Of a stretch of 64,000 nucleotides of DNA, positions 32,363-41,532 are shown in pieces; position 1 is the first letter of the stretch, and the number at the start of each line of letters is the position of its first letter. The DNA is taken from contig NZ_JARADB010000001.1 in the NCBI RefSeq assembly GCF_028765165.1, positions 1,736,001-1,800,000 of the forward strand. The letters run 5' to 3'. The DNA comes from Paenibacillus sp. MAHUQ-63. GTDB lineage: Bacteria > Bacillota > Bacilli > Paenibacillales > NBRC-103111. The position numbers were made by a program, and so were the translations under genes. The notes under the pieces are model-generated. The model did not search any database. It was not told the DNA's origin and worked only from the letters and a program-made list of their open reading frames with translations.

Positions 32363-32965
32363 GTGAAATTTCTGGGATTAATCGAACAGTTATTCGCACA
32401 ATACGGGTATTTGGTTCTGCTGCTCGGACTGCCGCTGGACGTCATTGCACTCCCGATCCCGCCGGGGAACACGACCATGACCTATACCGGATATTTGGCC
32501 TATAAAGGGGTGCTCCGATGGGCGCCGGCTATGGCGGCGGCATGGGTTGGATCGATCGTCGGGATGACGATCACGTATTGGATCGGATATAAGCTGGGGA
32601 CACCGATCATCGAGCGATTCGGCAAGCTGCTGTTTCTGAAGCCAAGCCATCTGGAGAAAACGCGCAAATATTACGAGAAATACGGCAACAAACTGCTGCT
32701 GTTCAGCTTCTTTCTGCCCGGGATCCGGCAGTTTATTTTCTACTTCGTAGGCATTATACGCATTCCGTACCGTATTTTTGCGGTATACGCTTTTACGGGA
32801 TCAGCCCTATGGGTAATCGTTTTTTTCGGGATCGGGTATGTGTTCGGAGATCAGTGGCATGCCATATTCGTATGGGTCGAGCAGTTCATAATGTATGCGA
32901 TGATCGGTTTATGCGCCGTGCTGGCGGGGGTTCTTTTGTTCAAATGGCGGAAACGGTTCATATGA
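32363..32965 (+). CDS. DedA family membrane protein
   Basis: A 200-residue protein with about five hydrophobic segments and the DedA/SNARE-associated signature (GSIVGMTITYWIGYKLG, KYGNKLLLFSFFLPGIRQ, YFVGIIRIPYRIFA). DedA proteins support membrane lipid translocation and proton-motive-force homeostasis. The start is GTG at 32,363 with AAGGAG 11-12 bases upstream. It lies 24 bases after alkA with no terminator, so it is probably co-transcribed with it. A direct role in DNA repair is not implied. Confidence 0.9.
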   Translation: MKFLGLIEQLFAQYGYLVLLLGLPLDVIALPIPPGNTTMTYTGYLAYKGVLRWAPAMAAAWVGSIVGMTITYWIGYKLGTPIIERFGKLLFLKPSHLEKTRKYYEKYGNKLLLFSFFLPGIRQFIFYFVGIIRIPYRIFAVYAFTGSALWVIVFFGIGYVFGDQWHAIFVWVEQFIMYAMIGLCAVLAGVLLFKWRKRFI

Positions 32966-32972
32966 GGGATAT

Positions 32973-33025
32973 AAAAAAAAGGTTGCCTCTTTGGTCTTGT
33001 CAGATCGAGAGAGGCAACCTTTTTA
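32973..33025. terminator. Bidirectional terminator
   Basis: GGTTGCCTCT (32,981-32,990) pairs with AGAGGCAACC (33,010-33,019), flanked by A8 and T5, so it works for the dedA gene on the plus strand and the gene ending at 33,053 on the minus strand. Confidence 0.9.
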
Positions 33026-33052
33026 TATGGAGCGGTTACACTGATGGGGCGG

Positions 33053-33901
33053 TTACGTTGATGGCGTGGCCGTTGGGGCTGGGGCCGGCGTACCCGGTTG
33101 GCCCGGCTTACCTTTGAACTTAAAGCCTTCATGGCCCGGCTTCGCTTGCGGCGCGCCGCCTTTGCGTTCGACGAAGCTTTTGAGCTCGTCGGTTAAATTG
33201 TCCTTCAGCTTAGCGATCAGCTGATCTTCGGTGATGCCCTTCTCTTGGGCAATCTCGGCAAGCGACTTGCCGGCTTTGCGCTGCGTGTTCAATTCTTCTT
33301 CAGAAACGCCTAGAATCTCTGCAATTTCCTTGGAGCTGCCGAAGAATCCGCCGCCGTAAGGTGCTGGCGCGGAATGGCCGAAGCTCATCACTTGCGGCTT
33401 CATCTCGATGACTTTCTTCAAGCGGTCAGCGAGACCTGCTTTCATTTTGTCCGCTTGTTCTTGCTTGATTTTCCCGCTGCTGAGCGCAACGTCAATTTTT
33501 TTCGTTTCGGCTTCCGTTAGTTTCGCCAAGAGCGCCTCTTCCGTCAGATTCGCTTTCTCCTGGGCAATTTGGACGATCGTTTTGCCTTGTTTGATCTCCT
33601 CTTTCAGCACAGTTGGGTCAATGCCCAAGATAGCAGCGAAATCCATTGCGCCGCCTTTGTTGCCGAATTCGAATCCGCCCTTGACCGGTCCGCGGCCGTG
33701 GTCTTGGAAGCCGTGGCCATGGAAGTCTTTGGAACCGCGGAAATCTTGGCGCTCTTTCCCTTTGTCTTTCTGCGGCGCAGGTGTGGCCGTACCGCTTGTT
33801 TCGTCCGCGAATACCAGGTTATGCTGAAGCGCGAGGCCGCCGCCAATAAGCAATCCAGCTGCGAGCGTGCCGACCAACACTTTCTTAGGAATAAGCTTCA
33901 T
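33053..33901 (-). CDS. Secreted repeat protein of unknown function
   Basis: A 282-residue protein with an N-terminal signal peptide (cleaved near LVFA-DETS). A Gly/His/Phe/Lys-rich stretch (about 45-85) follows. Two repeats of a helical module come next: ILGIDPTVLKEEIKQGKTI (about 92-110) and ILGVSEEELNTQRKAGKSL (about 188-206), each followed by (V/A)(Q/E)IAQEK. The C-terminus is Pro/Ala/Gly/Lys-rich. The module appears in many uncharacterised Firmicute envelope proteins. The His-rich part may bind metal, a guess. GGTGGAG upstream supports the ATG at 33,901. Confidence 0.75.
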   Translation of the reverse strand: MKLIPKKVLVGTLAAGLLIGGGLALQHNLVFADETSGTATPAPQKDKGKERQDFRGSKDFHGHGFQDHGRGPVKGGFEFGNKGGAMDFAAILGIDPTVLKEEIKQGKTIVQIAQEKANLTEEALLAKLTEAETKKIDVALSSGKIKQEQADKMKAGLADRLKKVIEMKPQVMSFGHSAPAPYGGGFFGSSKEIAEILGVSEEELNTQRKAGKSLAEIAQEKGITEDQLIAKLKDNLTDELKSFVERKGGAPQAKPGHEGFKFKGKPGQPGTPAPAPTATPST

Positions 33902-34004
33902 CGTTGAACTCCACCTTTTTCATGAAATGGACTATTTTCCTTCAGTATAAAGGGTAATTGTGAAGGAAATTTGAAGCGCTTCATCCATTTCGCAAAAAAA
34001 TCGG

Positions 34005-35237
34005 TTATGCCGCTTTCTTCTCCTTCGTCATCAGCACAAAGCTGAGTATAGCCCCGATTTCCATGCAGGCAATGATGATGCCGAGCGGAACCGCCGTATG
34101 GCTGCCTCCCAGTCCCACTACAGGCGCAATCAAGCCCCCGATGATGAACGAGAGCAGTCCGAGCAATGCGGCGGCGCTGCCTGCCGTCTTCCCTTGCTTC
34201 TGCAGCGCCAGGGATGTCGTCGCTACGGATACCGGGCCGACGCTGGATACGATGAAGAAGAAGGCGATCAGAATAGCCGGCAGCCCCGCGCCCAGCAGCG
34301 TCGCGATAAGCAGCAGCAGGCCGCCGAACGCGGCCATGGCCAGCCCTCCGGCGAGCAGACGGGGGTCGCTCACTTTGCCGGCGAGTCGGCCTGTCACCTG
34401 CCCGGCGATGATGACGCCCAGCCCGTTGACGGCGAAGCAGACGGAGAACATTTGCGGCGATACGCCGAAAATGTCTTGCAGCACGAACGGCGAGCCGGAG
34501 ATGTAAGCGAACATGCCGGCGAAGACGAGCCCTTGCGTCAGTGCGTAGCCCATGAACAGCCGGTCAGTGAGCAGGCTGCGGAATGTGCGGAGCGTATTGC
34601 CGAGTCCGCCCTTGGAGCGGCGCTCCGGCGGATGCGTCTCTTGCAGCCCCCATGTGGCGGCTGCAAGCATCAGCAGGCCGATGGCACCGAGGACGAGAAA
34701 TACGCCGCGCCACGAGGTGAACTGCAGAATCTGCCCCCCGGCTATCGGCGCCAGAATGGGTGCAGCCCCGTTCACCAGCATGAGCAGGGCGAAGAACTTC
34801 GTCAGCTCTACCCCCTCATACAGATCGCGGACGATCGCCCGTGAAATGACGATGCCGGCCGCTCCTGCGAGTCCCTGCACAAAGCGCAGGCCGAGCAGCA
34901 CTCCGATGGACGGCGCGAGCATGCAGAGCACGGACGAGACCGCGTACAGCACGAGCCCGATCAGCAGCGGCATCCTTCTTCCCCGCACATCGCTCGCCGC
35001 CCCTGCAATGAGCTGGCCGATGGACATGCCGAGCATGCAGGCCGTGAGGCTCATTTGGGCCAGCGAAGTGCTGGTGTGAAGATCGCCGGCCAGATCCGGC
35101 AGCGCCGGCAGGTACATATCCAGCGAGAGCGGCCCGAAGGACGCGAGCGCTCCGAGCACGAGCACCATCCATAACCGGCCGCTGCGCCCTTTGGCGAGCC
35201 CGGCTTGGGAGGCCATTCGATTAGACATAAGAATCAC
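34005..35237 (-). CDS. Bcr/CflA-type multidrug efflux MFS transporter
   Basis: A 410-residue, 12-helix major-facilitator protein. GPLSLDMYLPALP in the first helix and GRRMPLLIGLVLYAVSS in the loop 2-3 region, plus RFVQGLAGAAGIVISRAIVRD (core QGLAGAAG), are typical of the Bcr/CflA drug-resistance group. The frame opens at GTG 35,237; ATG at 35,228 or 35,216 are possible, and no strong ribosome-binding site decides between them. A 26-bp palindrome 120 bases upstream may be an operator. Drug export is inferred from the family. Confidence 0.88.
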   Translation of the reverse strand: MILMSNRMASQAGLAKGRSGRLWMVLVLGALASFGPLSLDMYLPALPDLAGDLHTSTSLAQMSLTACMLGMSIGQLIAGAASDVRGRRMPLLIGLVLYAVSSVLCMLAPSIGVLLGLRFVQGLAGAAGIVISRAIVRDLYEGVELTKFFALLMLVNGAAPILAPIAGGQILQFTSWRGVFLVLGAIGLLMLAAATWGLQETHPPERRSKGGLGNTLRTFRSLLTDRLFMGYALTQGLVFAGMFAYISGSPFVLQDIFGVSPQMFSVCFAVNGLGVIIAGQVTGRLAGKVSDPRLLAGGLAMAAFGGLLLLIATLLGAGLPAILIAFFFIVSSVGPVSVATTSLALQKQGKTAGSAAALLGLLSFIIGGLIAPVVGLGGSHTAVPLGIIIACMEIGAILSFVLMTKEKKAA

Positions 35238-35358
35238 AAACTTTCATTTTAGTGTAGTTCATATAAGCTATCACTGCGGTGTATTTTTGTCTAGATATTA
35301 GGCAGATTAACGCGACGAAGCACATCCCTTCAGGCTGCGTGTGCCCCCCCTCCTCCTG

Positions 35359-35384
35359 AATCTATATGAAAATTCATATAGATT
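35359..35384. promoter_or_regulatory. 26-bp inverted repeat upstream of the MFS gene
   Basis: AATCTATATGAA-AA-TTCATATAGATT is a perfect inverted repeat with 12-base arms. A related TTCATATA lies at 35,258-35,265. It has no T-tail and no G/C in the arms beyond two pairs, so it looks like a protein-binding site rather than a terminator. The remaining gene-free DNA (35,238-35,548) holds only this and the terminator at 35,466. Confidence 0.5.
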
Positions 35385-35465
35385 TCCCTCAAAAAAGGGC
35401 AAAGTCGATAATTCTATTCGAACAATAGCGCACATTTCGGCTTTTTGCCGAAATCCGGGTACATA

Positions 35466-35504
35466 TCAAAAGAGCCCCTAACAACCAACGGTTGTTAGAG
35501 GCTC
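35466..35504 (-). terminator. Terminator of the large secreted-protein gene
   Basis: GAGCCCCTAACAACC (35,472-35,486) pairs with GGTTGTTAGAGGCTC (35,490-35,504) with one mismatch; TTTTGAT follows on the minus strand. Confidence 0.85.
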
Positions 35505-35548
35505 CCTCGGCCCGCTTCATCCAGCAGCCTCGCTGCCTAAAGGACCGA

Positions 35549-38500
35549 CTACTTCGTCACGCGAACCGTCACCTTCTCGCTAGAGGTAACGCCCCCCGCA
35601 TTGACCAGCTCGCTGCGGTACTCATACACGCCAACGCCACGGCCCGTTATCGCCGTAACCGCGTTTTGCGCGCCAGGCGTAGCCGCTGTTAGCGCCTGCG
35701 TGTCGATCAGCACGCCGTTCTCATACAGGCGGTACTCGGTGGCGTTCGTCCCCCACCACATGTTCATGCTCACCTTGTAGCTGCCGTCGCCGTCCCAGTT
35801 GTCCTGGGACAATACCGGCTTGCCCGGTGCGGCATCCGTTACCTTCACGACCAGCGGAGAGCTGGTTGTCGTGCCGAAAGAATTCGTAAGCTCACTCGTA
35901 TACGTATAAGTGCCGTTCGCTTTGCCTTTCACTTCCACTTTGGCCGTTTGTGCGGCCGGCGATGCGTCAGTCAACGTTTGCGTATGAATGAGCACGCCAT
36001 TCTCGTACAGCTTGAACACGGTACCGTTATTGCCCCACCACATATTCATCGTCACCGTGTAGTTGCCGTCTTTCAATCCAGTCGCATGTCCGCTGTTATC
36101 GGACAGCACCGGCTTGCCGGGTACTCCGACGGACAACGGCTTCACCACCGTGATTGTCACGGCGTTCGTTTGCACGGTCACTCCATTCAAAGTAACAGCA
36201 GCCGTAAGTGCCGCCGAACCTTCCGCCACCGCGCTCACTTTGCCCTGGGCATCGACCGTCGCTACAGCCCCGTTGCTAGTGCTGTACACGACGGCAGCCC
36301 CGCTCAAATCCGCAGGCGCTCCATTGCTTAACGTGCCGGCCACATGCGCGGACGTCGTATCGCCCGGTTTCAGCGAATTCGCGTCAACAGACAGCGTCGC
36401 TTGGTTTAGCTTGACTTGCGTCTTCACTTGAAACGGCACAGCCGCTGTCACCATGTTCCCTGCCGCATCAGTTACACGGTACTCTACCGTGTGGGTGCCT
36501 ACAGCCAAGCTGCCGGCCGCAAGCGTCTGACCGCTGCGAATAGCTGCTCCGTCAAGCGTCAATGCCTCCTCTGCCACACCGGACAGAGCATCTGTGCTCG
36601 CCAATACGAAAGTCAACGCATCCGCTTCCGTTACATCCCCTACTGCATGACCGGACTGTGTCAGCACGGCTGCCGGAGCCGTTTTGTCCAGCTTCACGAC
36701 CAGCGTTTTCGGAGTTTCCGCATTCCCCGCCGTATCCGTGGAGAAGTAGCCGAACTCATTCGTTCCCTCTGCCTGAATGACCACCGGCGCCTCATAGGCT
36801 GCAGCAGTCCCGCCATTCACGCTGTATTGCGTCGTAACGGCACCTGCACGATCGTCCGCCGCCGTCAAGGTAACCGTAACATCATCTTTATACCAGCCTG
36901 CACCGTTCGGCTCGCCCGACAGCACAGCCGTTGTCACAGGCGCTGTGGTGTCCGCAGCAGCCGTAAAGTCGCTCAGCCCTCTTGGCTTCAATTGAAATAC
37001 GCCTTTGAAAATCGCAGCGACACCGCGGATATTCACCGTTTGGCCCGCTTGATACGGGAATGAAGTCAAGGTCAGACCTGTCCGCCCATCTACGCGGATA
37101 TGGTTGCTCACATCCCCTTTGACCGCATCGAATTCAAAAGATCCCGCCGGCGTCGCACTGATGATGTTCGTCACCGTTACATCGCTAAGCTCGACCAGCT
37201 GCCCCTGATTATCGTTGGTAACCGCCGTCACCGGCACAGGCACCGGAAGCGCCGATACGCCGGTCTTGGCAATCGCCACCGGGTCGGCCAGCTCCAGCTC
37301 CGTATTAAATACCGCCGTGGAAGCCGTTATTTTCACCTTATCTCCTTGATGGAAGCCGCTTTGGCTCTGGAACACATAAATACCGGCGGATTCATCCTGC
37401 AGGTAAAAAGCTTGACCGCCGAACGCACCCGGCTCCGTCGTCACAACGCCCTCCACCGTCACCAAAGTGCCGGTTGATTGACCGCGGGCTTCCGAGATGG
37501 ATATCTGCTCCGGAATCGGGTTCTCCTCTCCCGGCAGCGGCTCGGCCGGAACGTCGCCGAGAGTAACCGTCTCCGTTTTCAAATTCGTAGAACCTTGACG
37601 CAGGCGCAAATTCGCCGATCCTGCCGTTCCCGCCTTCACGCGAACGGTCAAGTCCTTGGACGCATGCCCGTTGATATCCGAGGTCACGGAGAATGAAGTA
37701 CTGTAGCCGTAAGCCGTCGGCCATGTGCCGTCCGCATTCTGGACCTGTCCAACCTGGGTTCCCCCGGCCAAATAAATCCCTACATTCAAACCCGAGACGG
37801 TCGTAGACGGAGGCAAATTATCCACGGCCACCCGCAGTGGGAATTCCACCGCATTCGGCAGCGTCGCCTGGTGTACGAAGCTGTACGCTGCGCTAGCCGT
37901 CGCCGCAGGTCCGCCATAAGAGCCCGGTTTGAACGTGCTGCGGTCATACCATTTGTAACCGGCATTCGGCGCAGCCCAAGGCTCGGGCTGCGGCTCCGTG
38001 GAGGCAGCCGGCGCTTCGAACGGAAGCAGCGCTGTCGGCTGATCCAACTGCATGCCGCTCACTTCGGAGAAGCTCGTATAGGTTTCTTTCTTCGCCAGCC
38101 AATTCACCATATTGACGAGCAGGACGCCGTCGTCCACTTCTTTGAAGCCGTCATACGTCGTCTTCTTCGCGCCCGTATCCTCGCGCAAATATTTCGGCGT
38201 CGCATCCTCAACCGGCGAAGAGTCGCCGATGAAGCCGGCCTTCCCTGCGCCTGCTTTCGCTATGGCGACAAACGGGCCTTCGGCCACGCCGCCGCCGTTA
38301 TATACCCCTTGATCGACCGCATTCGCCCATGCTTCGTTCGTTTGCGGCAAATATACGATCCCTTTGGCCTTGGCAGGATCGATGATAGCCAGTGTGGAAC
38401 CCGCATGCATGGCTACACTGGATACCCCCGCCGTAATGCCGAACGATTGCTCCGGCGCAACGATCTGGTTCGCGTTGATATCGCCTAGCGCGTTATAGCG

Positions 38501-39118
38501 GAACCTCAGGCCGAACTGCGTGGCCAGCCAATCGGAGCTGGCGACGTCCTGCATCGCCGACGATGAGGCTTCTTCCGCGCTCATGCCGCTGGCCGGGTTC
38601 GTCCACGCGCCACGGCGGTAGCCGTTAAACACCTCGGAACCGTCCCAGCGGTTCTTATTTCGATCGGCATTGTAATGATCGCCGATGAAGAAAATACTGC
38701 CGCCGCCCTGTACATACTGCGCCAGGGCATCTTGTTCGCTAGTCTTGTAAGGAACATTGGACTCCGCAACGACGAAAACGTCGTAACCGCTCAAATCGCT
38801 GAGTGTGATCGGTGTTGTTTTGCGCAGCTCCTTGACATAATAACCGTCGTTCGCTAATGCATTGGCAAAATCGGAGAACGCTCCGTCGATAACCCAATCC
38901 GCCGCTCCGGCCGTTTGTTCGTGGGTGTTGTCGAAGAGCACTTTCTTCCCTGCGTTTTCATTGACCACCTTCGCTTCGATGAAAGGTGCCGGATCCGCCG
39001 GCCCTTCCGCCATGACCGCCTGCCAACTGCTCGTCGCCAGCACTTGCAAAGGCAGCGCTACCGTCAAGGCTAATGCGACTTTTAACGCTTTTGCTTTCCA
39101 CCCTGCTTTCCTACGCAT
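35549..39118 (-). CDS. Large modular secreted protein (1189 aa)
   Basis: A signal peptide (about 1-37) leads a GATase-like/DUF4350-like domain (about 55-345: [31 protein letters not shown] in part). A beta-rich region, then an OB-fold module of the YhcR type (about 535-715: [20 protein letters not shown]) follow. Next come an Ig-like module (about 745-840, [16 protein letters not shown]), a BIG2-like module (about 925-1010) and two ChiA-N-like modules (about 1015-1100 and 1105-1189). The last two share NMWWG and [15 protein letters not shown] supports the ATG at 39,118. There is no SLH, LPXTG or lipobox, so release into the medium is likely. The composition suggests an extracellular carbohydrate- or nucleic-acid-acting protein; no catalytic residues can be named. 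Confidence 0.85.
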   Translation of the reverse strand: MRRKAGWKAKALKVALALTVALPLQVLATSSWQAVMAEGPADPAPFIEAKVVNENAGKKVLFDNTHEQTAGAADWVIDGAFSDFANALANDGYYVKELRKTTPITLSDLSGYDVFVVAESNVPYKTSEQDALAQYVQGGGSIFFIGDHYNADRNKNRWDGSEVFNGYRRGAWTNPASGMSAEEASSSAMQDVASSDWLATQFGLRFRYNALGDINANQIVAPEQSFGITAGVSSVAMHAGSTLAIIDPAKAKGIVYLPQTNEAWANAVDQGVYNGGGVAEGPFVAIAKAGAGKAGFIGDSSPVEDATPKYLREDTGAKKTTYDGFKEVDDGVLLVNMVNWLAKKETYTSFSEVSGMQLDQPTALLPFEAPAASTEPQPEPWAAPNAGYKWYDRSTFKPGSYGGPAATASAAYSFVHQATLPNAVEFPLRVAVDNLPPSTTVSGLNVGIYLAGGTQVGQVQNADGTWPTAYGYSTSFSVTSDINGHASKDLTVRVKAGTAGSANLRLRQGSTNLKTETVTLGDVPAEPLPGEENPIPEQISISEARGQSTGTLVTVEGVVTTEPGAFGGQAFYLQDESAGIYVFQSQSGFHQGDKVKITASTAVFNTELELADPVAIAKTGVSALPVPVPVTAVTNDNQGQLVELSDVTVTNIISATPAGSFEFDAVKGDVSNHIRVDGRTGLTLTSFPYQAGQTVNIRGVAAIFKGVFQLKPRGLSDFTAAADTTAPVTTAVLSGEPNGAGWYKDDVTVTLTAADDRAGAVTTQYSVNGGTAAAYEAPVVIQAEGTNEFGYFSTDTAGNAETPKTLVVKLDKTAPAAVLTQSGHAVGDVTEADALTFVLASTDALSGVAEEALTLDGAAIRSGQTLAAGSLAVGTHTVEYRVTDAAGNMVTAAVPFQVKTQVKLNQATLSVDANSLKPGDTTSAHVAGTLSNGAPADLSGAAVVYSTSNGAVATVDAQGKVSAVAEGSAALTAAVTLNGVTVQTNAVTITVVKPLSVGVPGKPVLSDNSGHATGLKDGNYTVTMNMWWGNNGTVFKLYENGVLIHTQTLTDASPAAQTAKVEVKGKANGTYTYTSELTNSFGTTTSSPLVVKVTDAAPGKPVLSQDNWDGDGSYKVSMNMWWGTNATEYRLYENGVLIDTQALTAATPGAQNAVTAITGRGVGVYEYRSELVNAGGVTSSEKVTVRVTK

Positions 39119-39359
39119 AACAATTCCTCCTTAGCTTTTCTAAGACAAGACAAGCTGTATGCCGCCCCTTATTTTACCATGGTTCAAATCGGCGCAGTGC
39201 ATTTTTTTTGTAAAGATAAGGGAATTTGTGCAAGACTACAAAGGTATTCGGTTTTTTGTCGAAGTACTCGAGTTGGCAAACCGTCAGTATGTTGACTTCC
39301 GTTCGCAAAACTCCACTCTTAGCACAAGCATAAGCTCACGAATATCACCTTAATTTACA

Positions 39360-39373
39360 TGTAATCGCTTACA
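39360..39373. promoter_or_regulatory. Candidate cre (CcpA) site
   Basis: TGTAATCGCTTACA is a near-perfect palindrome fitting the Bacillus cre pattern (TG, N, A/A, N, CG, N, T/T, N, CA). It lies about 240 bases upstream of the large secreted-protein start, suggesting carbon catabolite control. Confidence 0.5.
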
Positions 39374-39502
39374 CAAATATCCAAGAAAGCTGAGACCAAA
39401 CTTCGTGTTCCGACTCGAAGTCATCAACGCCTCCAACTCAGCATCAACGAAGAGCGACGCGACTTTACGTGAACGAACTACTGATAGAGTTACCATCCTA
39501 GC

Positions 39503-39546
39503 AAAAAAGAGCTTCCCAGCGTAGATGCTTCTACGCAAAGAGGCTC
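39503..39546 (-). terminator. Terminator upstream of the large secreted-protein gene
   Basis: GCGTAGA-TGCT-TCTACGC (39,519-39,536) is enclosed by GAGC (39,509-39,512) and GCTC (39,543-39,546); six T residues follow on the minus strand. It is the first clear terminator after the response-regulator gene ending at 39,896, although 350 bases away. Confidence 0.65.
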
Positions 39547-39580
39547 CTTTGCTTTGCACATATGTCATACGCTCACTTAA

Positions 39581-39780
39581 GCGGAAATACAGGTCGCTAT
39601 TTAAGCGAAATCAGCTCTTATCAGCAACGAGCGGAAATACAGGCCCTTATTAGCCCGATCAGCCGCCGAATACAGCCGAAACCGCTCAAATAGCGAATCG
39701 TATTTCCTCTTCCTCGCCAAATCGGCTGTTTTGGGGAGAATAACGGCTTATATTTCCCCTTAATGGGTTCCCCACACCCA
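39581..39780. repeat. Intergenic repeats with GCGGAAATACAGG
   Basis: GCGGAAATACAGG occurs at 39,581-39,593 and 39,631-39,643, a 50-base period. Degenerate copies of the GCGAAAT / TATTTCC type follow up to 39,780 (CGTATTTCCTC, TATATTTCCCC). The stretch 39,119-39,895 holds these repeats, a terminator and a cre-like site but no convincing gene. Confidence 0.5.
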
Positions 39781-39895
39781 ATCTGGAACGTAAGTTTTGT
39801 GATCACGAACGGAATGGGTTGCGCTTGTTTCCGCTGTTCCGCTTGTTCCCGCTGTTCCCGCTGTTGTCACCATTACTGCAGCCTGACATCATAAA

Positions 39896-41530
39896 CTACG
39901 ACGACGGCTGAGTCCCCTTGTTATGCCCCCGGAACGCATTGGGCACGATGCCCGTATGCGCCTTGAACAGCTTGCCGAAATAGTTTTTATTCTCATAGCC
40001 AAGCATGTCGGCGATCTGTTCCACGGTTTTGTCCGTAATCTCCAGCAGCTCCTTCGCCTTCTCCATCTTCATCCGCGTCACGTACTCCACGAAATTCTCG
40101 CCGGTTTCCTTCTTGAAGAGCCGGCTCAGATAGCTCGGATGCAGGTGCAGATGCGCGGCGGCATCTTCGAGCGATATTTTCGTATGGAGATGGTTGTACA
40201 CGAACCGTTGGCACTCCAGAATCTCGCGGTTATGCGACTCGCGGTACACCTGTCCCGCCCACTGGATCGCCTGCCGCAAGTAATCCTTCAGCCACAGCTC
40301 CAGCTCCCGCACGGACGACAGCTCATGCACGTCATGGTGCAGCAGCTCGGAGGAGAAGGTCGACTGGTAATGCTGCAGGGACTTGAGGCGCATCCGCACA
40401 TCGAGTATCATCTTCAACAGCCATTCCTTGACCTCCATAGGCCGAAACCGGTGATACTGGATGAAATCGATCCATTTGGACACTGTGCTGTCGATCAAGT
40501 CCGACCGTTCGTCGAAGACGACGCTGCGGAACTCATCCAGCGTCTGGGCGTATTCCGCCAACAGCAGCCCCCCGTCGCCGAATCCTTCCCGGATATGCTC
40601 CAGCTTCACCACCGAGCTTTCCGGCAAATAAAAGCGGGAACTCCGGGCTTCAGCCATTCGCTTCAACTGATCCTTGAGCGAACGCACATCTTTGGCCGGG
40701 CTGCCGGTAAGGAAAGAGAAGGAAATCTTGGCGAATTGCTGCAAGCAGCTTTGCAAATGGCGCAGCGTCTGCTCCATCTTCTGGGTATTGTTAACGTGAA
40801 TGCTGCCATAGTGCGGAAATAACAAAACAATTTCACCCGTATCGTACGTGAACAGCGTCGTCTCCTTCTGGTCCACCAGCAGCTCTTCAATGATATTCTG
40901 CACCGTGTAGTCGAACAAATCTTTGGATTGGAAGCGCTGATTCGCCTCCTTCACCCGGTTGGCGTAACCGAATACAGGAAGCAATCCGTGCTGCCCGAGC
41001 CGAATGCCGAACCCTGCCGCCTGCTGAATCCACTCCTCCGAATCGAACAAAGGCTCATTCACCGTGCTTCGGATAAATTGACGCTTCGACGAGCTCCGGT
41101 GGAGCGCCGCTTCTTTCTCGAGCTTGCGGCTCTTGGAGAGCACGTTATCCTCGGCATCCAGCTGCTCCTTCAGCCGCGAGAGCACCTCGGAAATATTCCC
41201 GACATTCATCGTTTCCTTCAAAATATACTCGCTCACCGATAGCTTCATCGCTCTCTGCGCGTAATGAAAATCGTCATGGCAGGACAGAATGACGGCCTTC
41301 ACATGAGGGTCCTCCTCACGGAGGGAGCGAATAAGATCCAGCCCGTTCATCTCCGGCATGCCGATATCGCTGATCAGCACGTCCGCTTTGGCCCGCCGGC
41401 CCGCCTCCAGCGCTTCCAGCGGGTTCTCGTAGGTTCCCGCCAGACGAAACCCTAATTTATCCCATGGAATCGCCGTGCTCAGGAATTCAAGCACAGGCAA
41501 ATCATCATCCACAATCATAACGGAATACAT
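39896..41530 (-). CDS. YesN-type response regulator (AraC output)
   Basis: A 544-residue regulator: receiver domain 1-120 with phosphoacceptor Asp55 (LISDIGMPEMNG), a long middle region (about 140-430) of unassigned fold, and a C-terminal AraC domain (about 440-540) with ISLEDAAAHLHLHPSYLSR and TVEQIADMLGYENKNYFGK. This layout is that of Paenibacillus YesN-like regulators that pair with YesM kinases and control sugar ABC transporters. Its ATG lies two bases after the kinase stop, so the two are co-transcribed. The CUT1 transporter just upstream is the likely target. Confidence 0.93.
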   Translation of the reverse strand: MYSVMIVDDDLPVLEFLSTAIPWDKLGFRLAGTYENPLEALEAGRRAKADVLISDIGMPEMNGLDLIRSLREEDPHVKAVILSCHDDFHYAQRAMKLSVSEYILKETMNVGNISEVLSRLKEQLDAEDNVLSKSRKLEKEAALHRSSSKRQFIRSTVNEPLFDSEEWIQQAAGFGIRLGQHGLLPVFGYANRVKEANQRFQSKDLFDYTVQNIIEELLVDQKETTLFTYDTGEIVLLFPHYGSIHVNNTQKMEQTLRHLQSCLQQFAKISFSFLTGSPAKDVRSLKDQLKRMAEARSSRFYLPESSVVKLEHIREGFGDGGLLLAEYAQTLDEFRSVVFDERSDLIDSTVSKWIDFIQYHRFRPMEVKEWLLKMILDVRMRLKSLQHYQSTFSSELLHHDVHELSSVRELELWLKDYLRQAIQWAGQVYRESHNREILECQRFVYNHLHTKISLEDAAAHLHLHPSYLSRLFKKETGENFVEYVTRMKMEKAKELLEITDKTVEQIADMLGYENKNYFGKLFKAHTGIVPNAFRGHNKGTQPSS

Positions 41531-41532
41531 CG

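Noticed and set aside
33972..33983. TGAAGCGCTTCA as a possible cre site
   Set aside because: It is a 12-bp palindrome with one base fewer on each side of the central CG than cre needs; extending it gives mismatches at the required TG/CA ends.
39350..39568. A 72-codon minus-strand frame upstream of the large secreted-protein gene
   Set aside because: It covers a terminator hairpin and a cre-like site, and lacks a ribosome-binding site or recognisable domain.
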